Of a DNA stretch of 64,000 nucleotides, positions 26,457 to 37,910 are shown piece after piece; position 1 is the stretch's first letter; every line of letters starts with the position of its first letter. Both the position numbers and the translations under genes were made by a program. The stretch comes from Delphinus delphis. Taxonomy: Eukaryota; Chordata; Mammalia; Artiodactyla; Delphinidae. The stretch spans positions 28,920,070 to 28,984,069 of the forward strand of contig NC_082698.1 in the NCBI RefSeq assembly GCF_949987515.2, given 5' to 3'. The notes under the pieces are model-generated. The model was given only the letters and a program-made list of their open reading frames with translations, did no database searches and was not told the origin of the DNA.

Positions 26457-27098
26457 CTTATATATACTTTCTTGTTTAATAAGGCCCTTGAGTATAAGAC
26501 TTTTCTTATCTTCATTATTTACTCTATAGATCTAGCACAGCCTTGCACATAATAGGTGCTCAATGACAAATTTATCAAATTGAATTAAATCTTTCTGTGC
26601 TCCAGTGATCCAACACAGAGGCTGGGCTGTGGCTTAGAAATAAAACTCTCATTGGCCTAAGCTTCCTTATAGATCTCTCCGGGAAATGATTGGCAGCAAC
26701 ATAATCTCCTGCCCATGTTCTGGAATACATTAACATTTTCTATTTTAATATGTCTTATTTTGGCTCTTTTAGAGAGCTATTGCTAAAAAAGTTCTATTAC
26801 AAAACAGTTACTATGAAAAAACAGCTGTTTAAATTATATAATTGGTTCTAAAGAAGGCAGAAAGTTAAAGGGAAAGGGGCTATTCTAGTCTGCTGAAGCC
26901 CAAGGGAACAAAAAAATATTTTATACAGTAAATTTTATTTTTGTCACTTTTAACATTCATTTAAAAAAATAGCCTTGCCTTACATATGAGTTTATCCTGT
27001 ATTTAGGAATATGTGGTAACATATTGTTCTGTTTTTTGAAGAAATTAAAATCTGATTGGGAGGACAAGATAAAGTTAAAAGATGCAGTTGATGAAAGA
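26457..27098. other. Unassigned non-coding sequence
   Basis: 'gcccttgagtataagacttt ... ataggtgctcaatgacaaat' at 26480-26575 looks like the end of an L2. The rest is unrecognised. Confidence 0.45.
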
Positions 27099-27109
27099 TG
27101 CAATTTACT

Positions 27110-27405
27110 TTTTTTAATATGTATTTTATTTATTTATTTTCTTAAGTTTTTGGGCTGTTTTGTGTCTTAGTTGTGGCACATGGAATCTTCTTGGAGGCAT
27201 GCGGGATCTTTCATTGTGGTGTACGGTCTCTTTGTTGCAGCGCTCAGGCTACTTTCCAGTTGCGGCTCCCAGGCTTCTCTCTAGTGTGGTGTGTGGGTTT
27301 TCTCTTCTCTAGTTGTGGCATGCCAGCTCCAGAGCGCGTGGGCTCTGTAGTTTGCGGTATGTAGGCTCTCTCCTTGAGGCATATGAGCTCAATAGTTGTG
27401 ATGCG
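27110..27405 (-). mobile_element. Long tRNA-derived SINE, 5' truncated or diverged
   Basis: Reverse complement of the 'ccacaactactgag / gtgctctgcaac' body with a TATTTATTT tail. The exact 11-bp duplication tgcaatttact flanks it (27099-27109 and 27406-27416). It lacks the tRNA head, so it is 5' truncated, unusual for a SINE. Confidence 0.85.
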
Positions 27406-27416
27406 TGCAATTTACT

Positions 27417-27685
27417 GTTTTCTACATGAGTGGAAAGCAGTCTATGTGTCTTTAGAGAAATATCTGTGGAACTGATGAAATGGAGGAGGTGATTGAAACC
27501 TGGAATGGTCAGGGAGGGTTTTGTAGAGAGTGGAGTTGCCTGGGTGCAGCCTGCTTCAAAACTGCTCCCAAGCAGCTTTATGTGGCTGGAGAAAAACTCA
27601 CCACATTGGTAACTAGTTTCACTTTAATATCATGATTACTAAGCTGAAACAGGTTTTGGTGATGCCCAGAAATCTTTCTGTTTTT
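27417..27685. other. Unassigned short stretch
   Basis: Nothing recognised. Confidence 0.4.
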
Positions 27686-27689
27686 CTTG

Positions 27690-28220
27690 TCCATTCACTC
27701 TCCTACTCTCACTTTCTCTTCTCTCCTCAAACCAACAACACTTCTTTTTCTCCCTTTATCCTTTACTTTCATTGGCCATGTTTCATACAAACATGGATCC
27801 TTTAAACCTAAGTCAGACCATGTGATTCTTCTGCTCAAAATCTCCCAGTGGCTTCCCCTGTCTCTTAGAGTAATGTCACAGTTCGTAGAGTGGCCTACCA
27901 GGCTCTGGGGTCTGACATCCACCCTCCACCCCACCCCCTTCTGCCTGGTCACCATATGACCTTTCTCTTACTATTCTCCCATTTGTTACCGTCACTGTTC
28001 TCCTTGCTTTTGCTTGAAAATACAGAGCATGCTCTTATGTAAGGGCTGTTTCATTAGCTATTCTTTTCCTTAGAAATTTCTTCTCTCAGATGCCTGTGTG
28101 GCTTGTCTCTCAGTTTTTTCAGGCCTACGTTCAAATGTTAAAGAGATTTCTCCTGGCCACCTATATAGAGTACCAATCCCCACTCTCGCTACGGCACTCT
28201 CCAGCTCCCTTACTGCTTTA
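27690..28220 (+). mobile_element. L2 LINE 3' end
   Basis: 'ttctgctcaaaatctcccag', 'gtggcctaccaggctctggg' and 'ggcctacgttcaaatgttaa' follow the L2 3' region in order. Confidence 0.7.
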
Positions 28221-28222
28221 CG

Positions 28223-28246
28223 TCTCTCTCTCTCTCTCTCTCTCTC

Positions 28247-28278
<32 letters not shown>
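28223..28278 (+). repeat. (CT)n(TA)n compound microsatellite
   Basis: About eleven CT units (to 28246) are followed by AAA and about fourteen TA units. Produces spurious SLSLSL/YIYIYI frames. Confidence 0.95.
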
Positions 28279-28281
<3 letters not shown>

Positions 28282-28393
28282 TTGTTTACCCATTTAGTGA
28301 TTTAGTGTCTGTCACCTTGCCTTTAAATGTAAGGGACTTTGTTTTATTTTGTGTTATGTTTTCAGAGCCTACATGTTGAACACACTAAATTTT

Positions 28394-29402
28394 TTTTTAA
28401 CATCTTTATTGGAGTATAATTGCTTTACAATGGTGTGTTAGTTTCTGCTTTATAACAAAGTGAATCAGTTATATATATACGTATGTTCCCATATCTCTTC
28501 CCTCTTGCATCTCCCTCCCTCCCACCCTCCCTATCCCACCCCTCTAGGTGGCCACAAAGCACCGAGCTGATCTCCCTGTGCTATGCAGCTGCTTCCCACT
28601 AGCTATCTATTTTACATTTGGTAGTGTGTATATGTCCATGCCACTCTCTCACTTTGTCACAGCTTAGCCTTCCCCCTCCCCATATCCTCAAGTCCATGCT
28701 CTAGTAGTTCTGTGTCTTTATTCCCATCTTACCCCTAGGTTCTTCATGACATTTTTTTCCCCTTAGATTCCATATATATGTGTTAGCATATGGTATTTGT
28801 CTTTCTCTTTCTGACTTACTTCACTCTGTATGACAGACTCTAGGTCCATCCACCTCACTACAAATAACTCAATTTTGTTTCTTTTTATGGCTGAGTAATA
28901 TTCCATTGTATATATGTGCTACATCTTCTTTATCCATTCATCTGTTGATGGACACTTAGGTTGCTTCCATGTCCTGGCTATTGTAAATAGAGCTGCAATG
29001 AACATTTTGGTACATGACTCTTTTTGAATTATGGTTTTCTCAGGGTATATGCCCAGTAGTGGGATTGCTGGGTCATATGGTAGTTCTATTTGTAGTTTTT
29101 TAAGGAACCTCCATACTGTTCTCCATAGTGGCTGTACCAGTTCACATTCGCACCAGCAGTGCAAGAGTGTTCCCTTTTCTCCACACCCTCTCCAGCATTT
29201 ATTGTTTCTAGATTTTTTGATGATGACCATTCTGACTGGTGTGAGATGATATCTCATTGTAGTTTTGAGTTGCATTTCTCTGATGATTAATGATGTTGAG
29301 CATTCTTCCATGTGTTTGTTGGCAATCTGTATATCTTCTTTGGAGAAATGTCTATTTAGGTCTTCTGTCCATTTTTGGATTGGGTTGTTTGTTTTTTTGT
29401 TA
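28394..29402 (-). mobile_element. 5'-truncated L1 with exact target-site duplication
   Basis: About 1 kb of L1 3' end. The frame at 29410-28919 holds the ORF2 C-terminus; the Cys-rich motif reads [18 protein letters not shown] (a W changed to C). The 16-bp duplication gaacacactaaatttt is exact (28378-28393 and 29403-29418), implying a fairly young insertion. Confidence 0.95.
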
Positions 29403-29418
29403 GAACACACTAAATTTT

Positions 29419-30965
29419 GAATGCATGAATGAGCTAGTAGGCATTTGCAAAATGGGTAGACATTTGATAGATGAAGGCTAGGAAAGTCATTTCATGTTAG
29501 AGAAATGGTATGAGGAAAAAGTAGAGGTGGGGATATGCATGATCAATTGTAGAGATAGTGAGTAGACCAGTATGACTGAGGCATTGGGCTTGCGTTGGGA
29601 AATGGTAGTGCAAAATGGTTATGCTGGGGTTCATTGTGAAAAGTTCTGAAAAACAAACTGAGATGTTTTATTTGTATGTATAGATAATGTGAAGTGATGT
29701 CAGGTTTTAGAAGAATGGAATGTGTTTTTCCTGCCACAGGGACAGAATCCATTTTAGGCACATCCCATGGAAGCTTAACAATCTGTCCAGTGTCCCTACT
29801 GCCAGAGCTCCAGAAGCTTGCCTTATTTTGGAATATAGATAAACAAATTTTAATTAATTTTCAGTTTTGAGCTGGAAGATAAATTTGACATACTGTTTAA
29901 ACTACTACATAATGCTCTAAGTACTTTCGTGACAAGACCCATTGTTTAGCACATTGTCTAGCATTTAGTAGGAGCCAGAAAATATTGTATACAAACTATT
30001 TGTTGAGTGGAAACAAGTCCCAGAGAATTTGAGTGACTTACCTTAAGGTTACCTGACAGAGTAATTCCCAACTCTAGTCTCTTGGCAACTGTTCTTCATG
30101 GTTTCTTTACAGCAAGTAATTCAAGAGATTAACCACATAATCCAGACTCTAGACTTAGATTTTTTTCCCCCTTAAATGATTAACTATTAAAAATACCACA
30201 GTATTTGTTTTATTAGAGGTAAATAGCTAAATGAAATATACTTTGGATTAAAATGGAATGGAATAGAACTGTAAGCACAACTTACTTTTCACTAGTTGAC
30301 TGCTTGTTAGGATTATAAACTTACCTAGAATGCATAGTGAATTTTATATAACATAACTTTTATCTTGGCCTCTGATTGGTTAGTTACTGGCAACATTGAC
30401 ATTAGAATGCCACATCTGTTTCTAGGTGCTTAAAAACTCTTTTCTTCTGATTCTTGACTTTCTTCTATTCCTTCTTATCAAGAAGAAATGCAGTCTATTT
30501 CCTTTGCTTTAAGGGAGCAGACATTCAGTGACTTTACCCTAAAAACTGAGCCAGTAATCTGTTTGTCTCTATGAAATCCGTTTGTCTTGTGTTAGGAAAT
30601 CTATTGAGTTCATAGAGAAAACTAATTCCATAGAGCTTCCCCCTTGCACCTAGCTCTTTGATCTGTTTTTATTGTTATTTTGTGTGTGATTAATTTAAAC
30701 ATCTTATAACTTGGCAACTTTACATCCATCTCTCTTCTCCCTGCCCCAGATTCCTTACAAGACAGTGTCTCTGTTTCTCTGTGGGTATATTCTGTAGCAG
30801 TTGAAAGAGAGATTTACATTACACTATTCAGATCAGCATACATTTTCATTTTTTATGACCTTTTATCTCTTTACCAGAGCTTCTGATGGGGGCTAAGCCT
30901 TTTTTCTCTAAAAAATATTTTGAAACATGTATTGGTCAAGATGAAAGAAAACCTACACTTTTAAA
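29419..30965. other. Unassigned non-coding sequence
   Basis: 29930-30100 ('gtctagcatttagtaggagc', 'aagtcccagagaatttgagt') may be L2/MIR remnants. No gene or RNA seen in the rest. Confidence 0.45.
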
Positions 30966-30969
30966 AAAT

Positions 30970-31525
30970 TGGTCGTCATCTCATGAATCCGCAAATTTAC
31001 TCACTTTTCCATCTTTTCCAGAGCTTCACCACACAATATTGATATTATTTTAGCACTGTCCAGAGTGGCCTTTCTCTTGAGGTACTGTATTACTGATTTA
31101 TTAACATTGAACTCAAGACCAACAAACCAGAACTCACTGCCTGATGGAAGCTTTTCTGCTACATGTAGTTCCTCTGCAAGGCACATCACAGCTTTCTTGC
31201 ACTTAGGTACACCGGAGAGCACTTGAGCATCATGCTTGGAGGCCATGTTAAATAATGGTATCACCAACAAAAAGCACAAGAATGTGGAAAAAATGGCACA
31301 AAGAAGACTGAGAAAAGCATAGTTGTTTATAGTTTGAGAGCTGAAACAAGGAGACAGACCATCACGTTCTTTGACCTCAGTTGGGAACGTGCCAGTGGGA
31401 CATCTAATTTTTTGCCATTATGCACATGTCTGCAAATGAACACAAGAGCACCCTGAGTATTGACTTTGGGATTACAAATAAATTTTAGCAAATAGACAAA
31501 TGTGCAAATACAGAATCAGCAAAAA
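30970..31525 (-). mobile_element. Tigger-type (pogo/Tc1-mariner) DNA transposon remnant
   Basis: The minus-strand text before the transposase ATG ('gattctgtatttgcacattt', 'cagctctcaaactataaaca') matches, from memory, the leader of an autonomous mammalian Tigger, and it runs straight into the transposase start. Only the leader and the first ~100 codons remain. The terminal inverted repeats are not visible. Confidence 0.7.
30973..31246 (-). pseudogene. Tigger transposase N-terminus (CENP-B-type HTH), broken
   Basis: From the ATG at 31246: MASKHDAQVLSGVPKCKKAV then MCLAEELHVAEKLPSG...FNVNKSVIQYLKRK..., the CENP-B/pogo-type helix-turn-helix that binds transposon ends (and gave rise to CENP-B and jerky). 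The frame ends ALEKMEK then TGA, yet homology continues past the stop as VNLRIHEMTT, where a Trp codon appears to have become Arg. So this is a decayed transposase rather than a short gene. The DDE catalytic domain is absent. Confidence 0.75.
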
Positions 31526-32015
31526 TAGCATCAAAATTGTAATTGGATTTATCACAAACCAATTTCTGTGCATTGCAATTTTCAGGACTTTTATGATGCT
31601 TTGAATGAATTAGGTAACATCTTAAAGTTACCACATTCTTTAATACTGTGTATTTCTCAGAGTATCCCTGTAAAGAAAAAATTTTGAATTTTATCAGATT
31701 ACTATTAGACAAACAGAAGCTGAAATAAATTGATTATTTTAAAATCACAGAACAGTCCACTGGTTAGTCAAAAAGCAACTGTGGCAAAACAATAACAGAC
31801 TGGAAGTGTGTTTTTTTTTTGCCCACTTCTGTTGGTACTACCCTACATCTCTGTTTTTATTTATTTATTTTTTTTGAGATCTTGCTGATGGAAAAATCGT
31901 TTCTTTGAGACTGTAGCCTTTTTTCCTTTATTTCTTATGCCTGCTCAAGGGTACATGTTTATTGAGCAAGTTCTCATTGAAGGCTTTATCTAACAATATT
32001 TGCAGTTTTAACATT
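31526..32015. other. Unassigned non-coding sequence
   Basis: Contains short T-rich runs (31811-31820, 31861-31876). No gene. Confidence 0.4.
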
Positions 32016-32019
32016 TGTA

Positions 32020-32340
32020 ACAAGTATGATGTAGTGGTTAAAACTTCAGGCTATGGAATTAAGCCTGGTTCAAATGATGGTTCTGCTTTTTACTAGCTAT
32101 GTGGATTTGGGCGTAATATTTATCATCCCTAAATCTGTTTCTCCATTTGTAAAATTGGTGAAATAATAATAATATATTTATATATATATAAGTAATTAAT
32201 ATATAATATATATATAAATAATCATTAGGTTGTAAGAGTTAAATGAGATAATTTGTATACAATGCACAGTACAACGCTAGGTACACATAAACATTTTATA
32301 AGAAGTATGTACAATATTATTATTACAAAGAACCTATTTT
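32020..32340 (+). mobile_element. MIR SINE with an AT-rich microsatellite inside
   Basis: 'gatgtagtggttaaaacttc', 'actagctatgtggatttggg' and 'gagttaaatgagataatttg' are MIR in order. The stretch 32164-32222 (aataata then tatata) sits where MIR normally has 'aataataatagtacct', so it expanded in place. Confidence 0.8.
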
Positions 32341-32344
32341 AAAT

Positions 32345-32860
32345 GAGAACACAACAGTTCTCTAAAGCAGGACGTGTTTGTATCACCTCTGTTATTTATT
32401 GTTTGTTTTATAATGAAGTCTCAAAGAAGTTAAGCGACGTGCTTCCCAGATTCCACCATCATGGAGCTGTCCCTCCTGTAAATTTATAGTGAATACTGTT
32501 CTTCCACTGTTAGAGTATTAATTATAGGATAATATGATAAGTCACGTAAAATGATATGTGGGCAAGGATTATGTTCATGTCTTCATAGTTGACTGCCTGA
32601 TTGCCCAATTCATTGTCTGGCACATAGTAGGTCCCCAGTGTATGGTTACTGAATGAATAGATTAAGTGCCAAGGTCACAATTTTTATGTAGTAATTCTGC
32701 CTGCTATTTTCCATTTCCACTCTTACTTCCCAAAATTATTGCCATTGCACCCATGCTTCTTAGGTAGTACACTAGACTGAAAAAGTAAAGACTATAAAGA
32801 TACACAAAACACAGTTCCTGTTCAAGGAGCTTGCATTCTGTTGCAGATAGCAGATGGATA
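32345..32860. other. Unassigned; MIR-like fragments
   Basis: 32400-32460 ('gaagtctcaaagaagttaag') and 32590-32660 ('attgtctggcacatagtagg') look like MIR or L2 pieces. No gene. Confidence 0.4.
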
Positions 32861-32866
32861 GTGTAT

Positions 32867-33300
32867 TAGCTTCCTGTGACTGCAGTAATAAAATACGACA
32901 AAGGTAGTGGCATAAGACAATAGAAATTTATTCCCTTACAGTACTGGAGCCCAGAAGTCCAAAATCAAGGTGATGGCAGGACTGGCTCCATTTTAAAGCC
33001 CTAGGGGATGTTCTTTCCATTGCCTCTTCCAGCTTCTGGTGGCTCTAGGTGTTCCTTGGTTTGTGTGCATCTCTCCAGTCTTTGCCTCTATGGTAACATT
33101 GCCTCCTCCTTTTCTGTCTGTTCTCTGTGTGTCTCTTATTCACTTCTCACTGGACTTAGGGCCCACCCTGATACTCCAAGATGATCTCATCTCAAATCGT
33201 AAGTTACATCTGCAAAAACCCTTTTTTCAAATAAGGTGACATTCATAGATTCCAGGGATTTGATGTGGATATTTTAAGGGGCTATTTTTAGCCTTTCACA
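32867..33300 (-). mobile_element. MaLR (MLT1-type) LTR fragment
   Basis: 'cttacagtactggagcccag', 'cctcttccagcttctggtgg' and 'ttcaaataaggtgacattca' follow the reverse complement of an MLT1-like solo LTR. These are ancient ERVL-related relics. Only LTR sequence is present, with no gag, pol or env. Confidence 0.7.
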
Positions 33301-33558
33301 GCTAGCAGAAACTGTCAAATTTGTTTTTATGAGGGTACAAACAGTTTCTTACTTCAGGTGTGAGAAATGATTATGTTGCCAACTACAAACAGGGAGATGG
33401 CAGTATGTACAAAACACAGCTCAGCCACGCTTAAAAGTTGTCTTTTTAAAGTATATTAAGTTTTGAATATATTCCTAGCTACCCATGCTAGGTTCTTATT
33501 GAGAAATTAATACGCAGTTCTCCTCCTCACAAGCCCCCCACAGACCCCAGGAAAGATA
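33301..33558. other. Unassigned short stretch
   Basis: Nothing recognised. Confidence 0.4.
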
Positions 33559-33559
33559 G

Positions 33560-33775
33560 TGGAATACAGGCTCTGGTATCAGATAGCTTGGCTATAAATC
33601 CCTGGCCTTACCGCCATCATTTACTAGCCATGTGGCCTTTTGTAAGTCTTGCCTGTGAAATGGGAATTATAATAGTAACCTCATTGGGTTGTCATAAGGA
33701 TTAAATGAGTTAATACGTGTAAAGCATTTAGTATAGTGCCTGGCACAGAGTGAACGCTTAATTAGTTAATGTTTA
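33560..33775 (+). mobile_element. MIR SINE, well preserved
   Basis: 'ggctctggtatcagatagct', 'tactagccatgtggcctttt', 'aggattaaatgagttaatac', 'agtgcctggcacagagtgaa': full-length order of MIR. Confidence 0.85.
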
Positions 33776-35637
33776 TTAACTATTATTAGCTATTGTACTT
33801 GCCTTTGTTGGGGACAGGAGAAATGTAAGACATGGTCATTTTCCTTGAGATCTCTAAATTGATGTGGAAAATACAGGAGTAACATAGCTGGGTTCTAGTT
33901 GTAGGATGAGAGACCAGAATTAAGGAGTCTATACTAGAGATTGTTATGGTAAATCTCATGTGAGATAAGGATGCCTGAACTGGTGCTGTGGTAGGGAATG
34001 GAGTAGAAGGGTGGGATAAAAGAAGAGTTTTAATGGAAACGCGGACTAAGACTTGGCAACTTGATTTTACCTTGTTATGGGGGAAAAACAATCTTTCTTA
34101 GTTCCACTCTATTTCTAAAACCAGTATTGGTTAGCCTTTTTTTCTAAGGTGAATTAATTATAAGATTCCTTTCAGATCTCAAGTTTTCTGAATCTGAACT
34201 CTTCTGATTTTTTAAGAAATCCACCAGATCCAACAATTTGTTTAGGTGAACCGAGTGCCAGAAGCCCAACATGGTTCCAACCTCTACTGTTGTCTGAACT
34301 ATTCTCTGTTGAATAATCTACCCGTATACCTACTCACTTGTACTCTTATAGCTCTTGAAACACATGAACTGGGTCTCAAATCCCTCTATATGAGAGAGGA
34401 CTAACTGAATAAATTATATATGCATATGTTTTTCTATAAATACTTCTCTTTCTAATCCCTTTTTCTAATAGAAATACAGAGAAATAGTCAAGAATAAACA
34501 AGAGCAAAAACCTTATGAAAGAGGTGGCTGTTGATTCTTTTCTTTGAGCAGTTAGTGTGATCTTACAGTAGTTTTCTACTTGGTAATTATGCAGCAAAAT
34601 ACATACTTATTCAGCCAGATAGGTGAACATTATATCAGCAACTGTTGTAGTTTCTCTGTTAAATCTAATTAAATTTCATGAAAAGCAGTCACCCAAACAA
34701 AGTGAAAAAGAAATCAATTTAGGAAATCAAGTTGAGGATAAAATTAGAACTTTATTTTCATAGTTCAGCCTTCATATAGTTGTTATGCAGTCAAAGAAGA
34801 TATATCTAATACTTCATATGCTATAATGAACACCAGAATAACAAAACTAATAGTATTAAATTTTCCCATTAATAAAGGTTTGATGTTATCTTTATCTAGC
34901 ATCAGTTCCCTGCTTCCAAAATAGTACATCTGTAGTCAATCTTCAGTTAGTGTTTGTAGCTGGAGAGATATTTATTAACAGTAAAAGGGAACAAGGCAAT
35001 AAGATTTTTATTTACTTTATAATGAGTATACTGGTACCTAAAGTTGAATTACTGGGCTTAATGTAATTCGGAATTTTTCATGATCTCTTTCTGTGATCAC
35101 TAGGTAATTTTTTGTCTATAAAGTTGCTTCAGGCTTTCAAAATATCACATTAAAGATTTTTTATTTGGGATTTCAAATCATTCTCTTTGCTCACTCAAGC
35201 TCCTATAGACTTTGAACATCTCTTTTGTCACTATGTATATGTTTGGTAGTGTTGGTGGTGGGGATATGGAAGATGATGAGGATGAATACAGTTTTTTTAA
35301 AGAAATTATTTCATTTTTTGTTTATTTTGCTCATTAGAGGAAATTTGCAAAATACAGAAACATAGAAAGGAAGGTTAAAGACATTACCCAAATATCCTTC
35401 TGAAAAATTCCAATGAAAAACACAAGGCCCTTATTTTTACTCTTGGCAAAATGCTACATTCTTGTTTTTAGAACTTGTTCACATTTGGTAAGGCAAATTT
35501 GAAGTTTACCTTTTGTTATTACTAAGATGTGATCAAGACCATCTAGTTCAGAAGTACTATTTATAGAGCAGATGCTTTTTAAAGTTTTGTAGGCCTGGGT
35601 ATTTTACTTTGGAGGCAGTATCTTTACTATACATAAG
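33776..35637. other. Unassigned non-coding sequence
   Basis: No gene, RNA or named repeat recognised over about 1.9 kb. Confidence 0.4.
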
Positions 35638-35647
35638 AATTTACCTT

Positions 35648-35852
35648 GGGTTTCCCTGGTGGCGCAGTGGTTGAGAGTCCGCCTGCCGATGCAGGGGACG
35701 TGGGTTTGTGCCCCAGTCCGGGAAGATCCCGCATGCCGCGGAGCGGCTAGGCCCGTGAGCCATGGCCGCTGAGACTGCGTGTCTGGAGCCTGTGCTCCGC
35801 AATGGGAGAGGCCACAACAGTGAGAGGCCCGTGTACCGCAAAAAAAAAAAAA
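35648..35852 (+). mobile_element. CHR-type SINE, short subfamily
   Basis: Complete copy with CGTACCGC-type end (here GTGTACCGC) and a short A-tail. The exact 10-bp duplication aatttacctt lies at 35638-35647 and 35853-35862. Confidence 0.95.
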
Positions 35853-35862
35853 AATTTACCTT

Positions 35863-36735
35863 CAGAAACAAAGACGTTTGTGAACAGGAAATTCTTTGAA
35901 CATTATCAGATGGTGATACATTGGAGGGATATTCTGAAATTAGTGAATGAGTTTGAATGGCAGCTTTCTTCTGAAAGATATTTCTTTCTTTGTGTCAAAG
36001 TTGTGACTTGCAGTTGATCTAGATGGAAGATTGCTTATCAATTAAGGTAATTTTGACATGTAATCATGGTTATATGGCTCTAAATGAAGAAAATTACAAA
36101 CACTGTCAATTTTGTGTTACTACTTTGTTGAGGGCTTTCTTGGCAAGGGTTATTACTATAGCTACTGATTGATGGAAGGCACAATAAACCTTAAGTTTAT
36201 AGTTTATTAATGTAGTTTATTATCATTCTCAATTGATTTGTACAAATTATTACAAAATTATATAGTACAGTGGAAGTCACTGGAGGCTTCGTAAGAAACA
36301 AAATTCACAGATTTTTTTTTTTTGGTTGTTTAGTGAAATCTAGAATATATTCACAATTCAACACAGTGGTGTTACTATCACGTGACTTAGGAATTAATAT
36401 ATAAATTTATTATCTTAAAAAATGATCATTTGTATCAAAAATGTTTTTGATCTCTAAACAAAGAACATGCCCACATGGGGTTGTCCCCCAAAATATGTAT
36501 CTAATAAATACATTAAGAGATAACTGCATTAAATGGGACTATATTTCTGGGGACTAAAATATTTTCTGTGTTGCTGATTAGGGGTAGGACTTGATTAAAC
36601 AGAACTAGGATGGTTGTCGTCCTTCTGTTGGAAATATTAAGCTTTAGGGGATAGGGGTTTAGGGGGTCCTTTGAGCTAACAGAAGAGAGAAAAAAGGAAA
36701 GACAGTAGCAAAGTTGTTTTATTTATTGCATAAAT
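35863..36735. other. Unassigned non-coding sequence
   Basis: AT-rich; no recognisable gene or repeat. A T run lies at 36311-36322. Confidence 0.4.
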
Positions 36736-36739
36736 AATG

Positions 36740-37910
36740 ATGCAGTGTCATATAAACAGCTCAATGGAGCAGAATAGAGATCTCAAGGAAAGACCCATGT
36801 GTATGTGTTACTTATATGTGATAAGGTGGCACCACAAATCTATGGGCCTATATGTGAAAGATAAGTCTATTAGATTAATAGAAGAAAGTTTAAGTGAATA
36901 TCTGTGTGATCTAAGGGCTCAATAAGTGTCTTCTCAACAAATTTTAAACATAACCCATAAAGGAAACACTGATAAATTAAAATTAAGGATTTTTGTGCAA
37001 TGAACCCTCCAGGGCCAAAATTGAAAGATAATAGAAGGAGAAAATATATTGGCAAAGTCTATAATCAATAGAAGATCAATATTTTGGGTATACTCCTGGA
37101 ATCAACAAGAAGAGAAAAATAGGTGAAGGTACAGAAAATCTACTTAGGAGAAAAACCTAAAAGCTAATAAACATATGCTCAAAATCATTAGTAAATTTGA
37201 AGACACACATTGTAAAAACAATGAGCTATTACTTTCTACATACTAGACTGGCAAAGTTAGAAAGTTTAACAAAGCCAAGTGTTGGCACGTGAGGGACACA
37301 GGAACCCTTGTGCAGTGCTAGTGGGACTGTAGACTGGGATAGATGTTCTGGAGAGCAAATGAAAAGTATTCTTCCTCTCTTATTTTGAAATTCCACTCGT
37401 GTTTTTACTCCCGTTGAAATTCTCATGTGGATCCATAAAGGGGCATGTACTAGGGTATTCACTGCAGCAGTTTTTGTGGTGGAGAAAGTTGGAGTGATTT
37501 GGGTGTTCATTACTGGAAGGGTGCACAGGTAAAATAAGTACAAAGAGTATTATGCAACAATTAAAAGCAACCAGTTTGTTGTTACACATAGCAACATGGA
37601 TGGATCATAAAAACATTGTGAAAGAAATAGTGATATAACAATACCATTTATGTGAATTAAAAATACATGCTCACAGGATAATACATATTTATAAAAGCAT
37701 GTGCAAAGAAAAATATATAAAACACATTTAAGTGGTTGTCTGTGTTCAGGATGGGGGACTTTAATGTAGTACGGGTATAAAGAGAAATTAAAAAATAAAT
37801 GGAATAAGAGAGGGGCTTTGCAAAGATCCTTGATGATAATGTGTCATGAACTGAGTATAATTAATTCTACCCTCTGAACTTGAGATCACAAGTAAAATAA
37901 ACAACAAAAA
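36740..37910 (+). mobile_element. Old L1 (L1M), ORF2 end and 3' UTR, heavily decayed
   Basis: Plus-strand order is L1-like: 'cagctcaatggagcagaata', then 'ggagaaaatatattggcaaa', 'gctagtgggactgtagactg', 'gtattcactgcagcagtttt', 'agcaacatggatggatcata'. Many stops; no frame survives. Confidence 0.75.
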
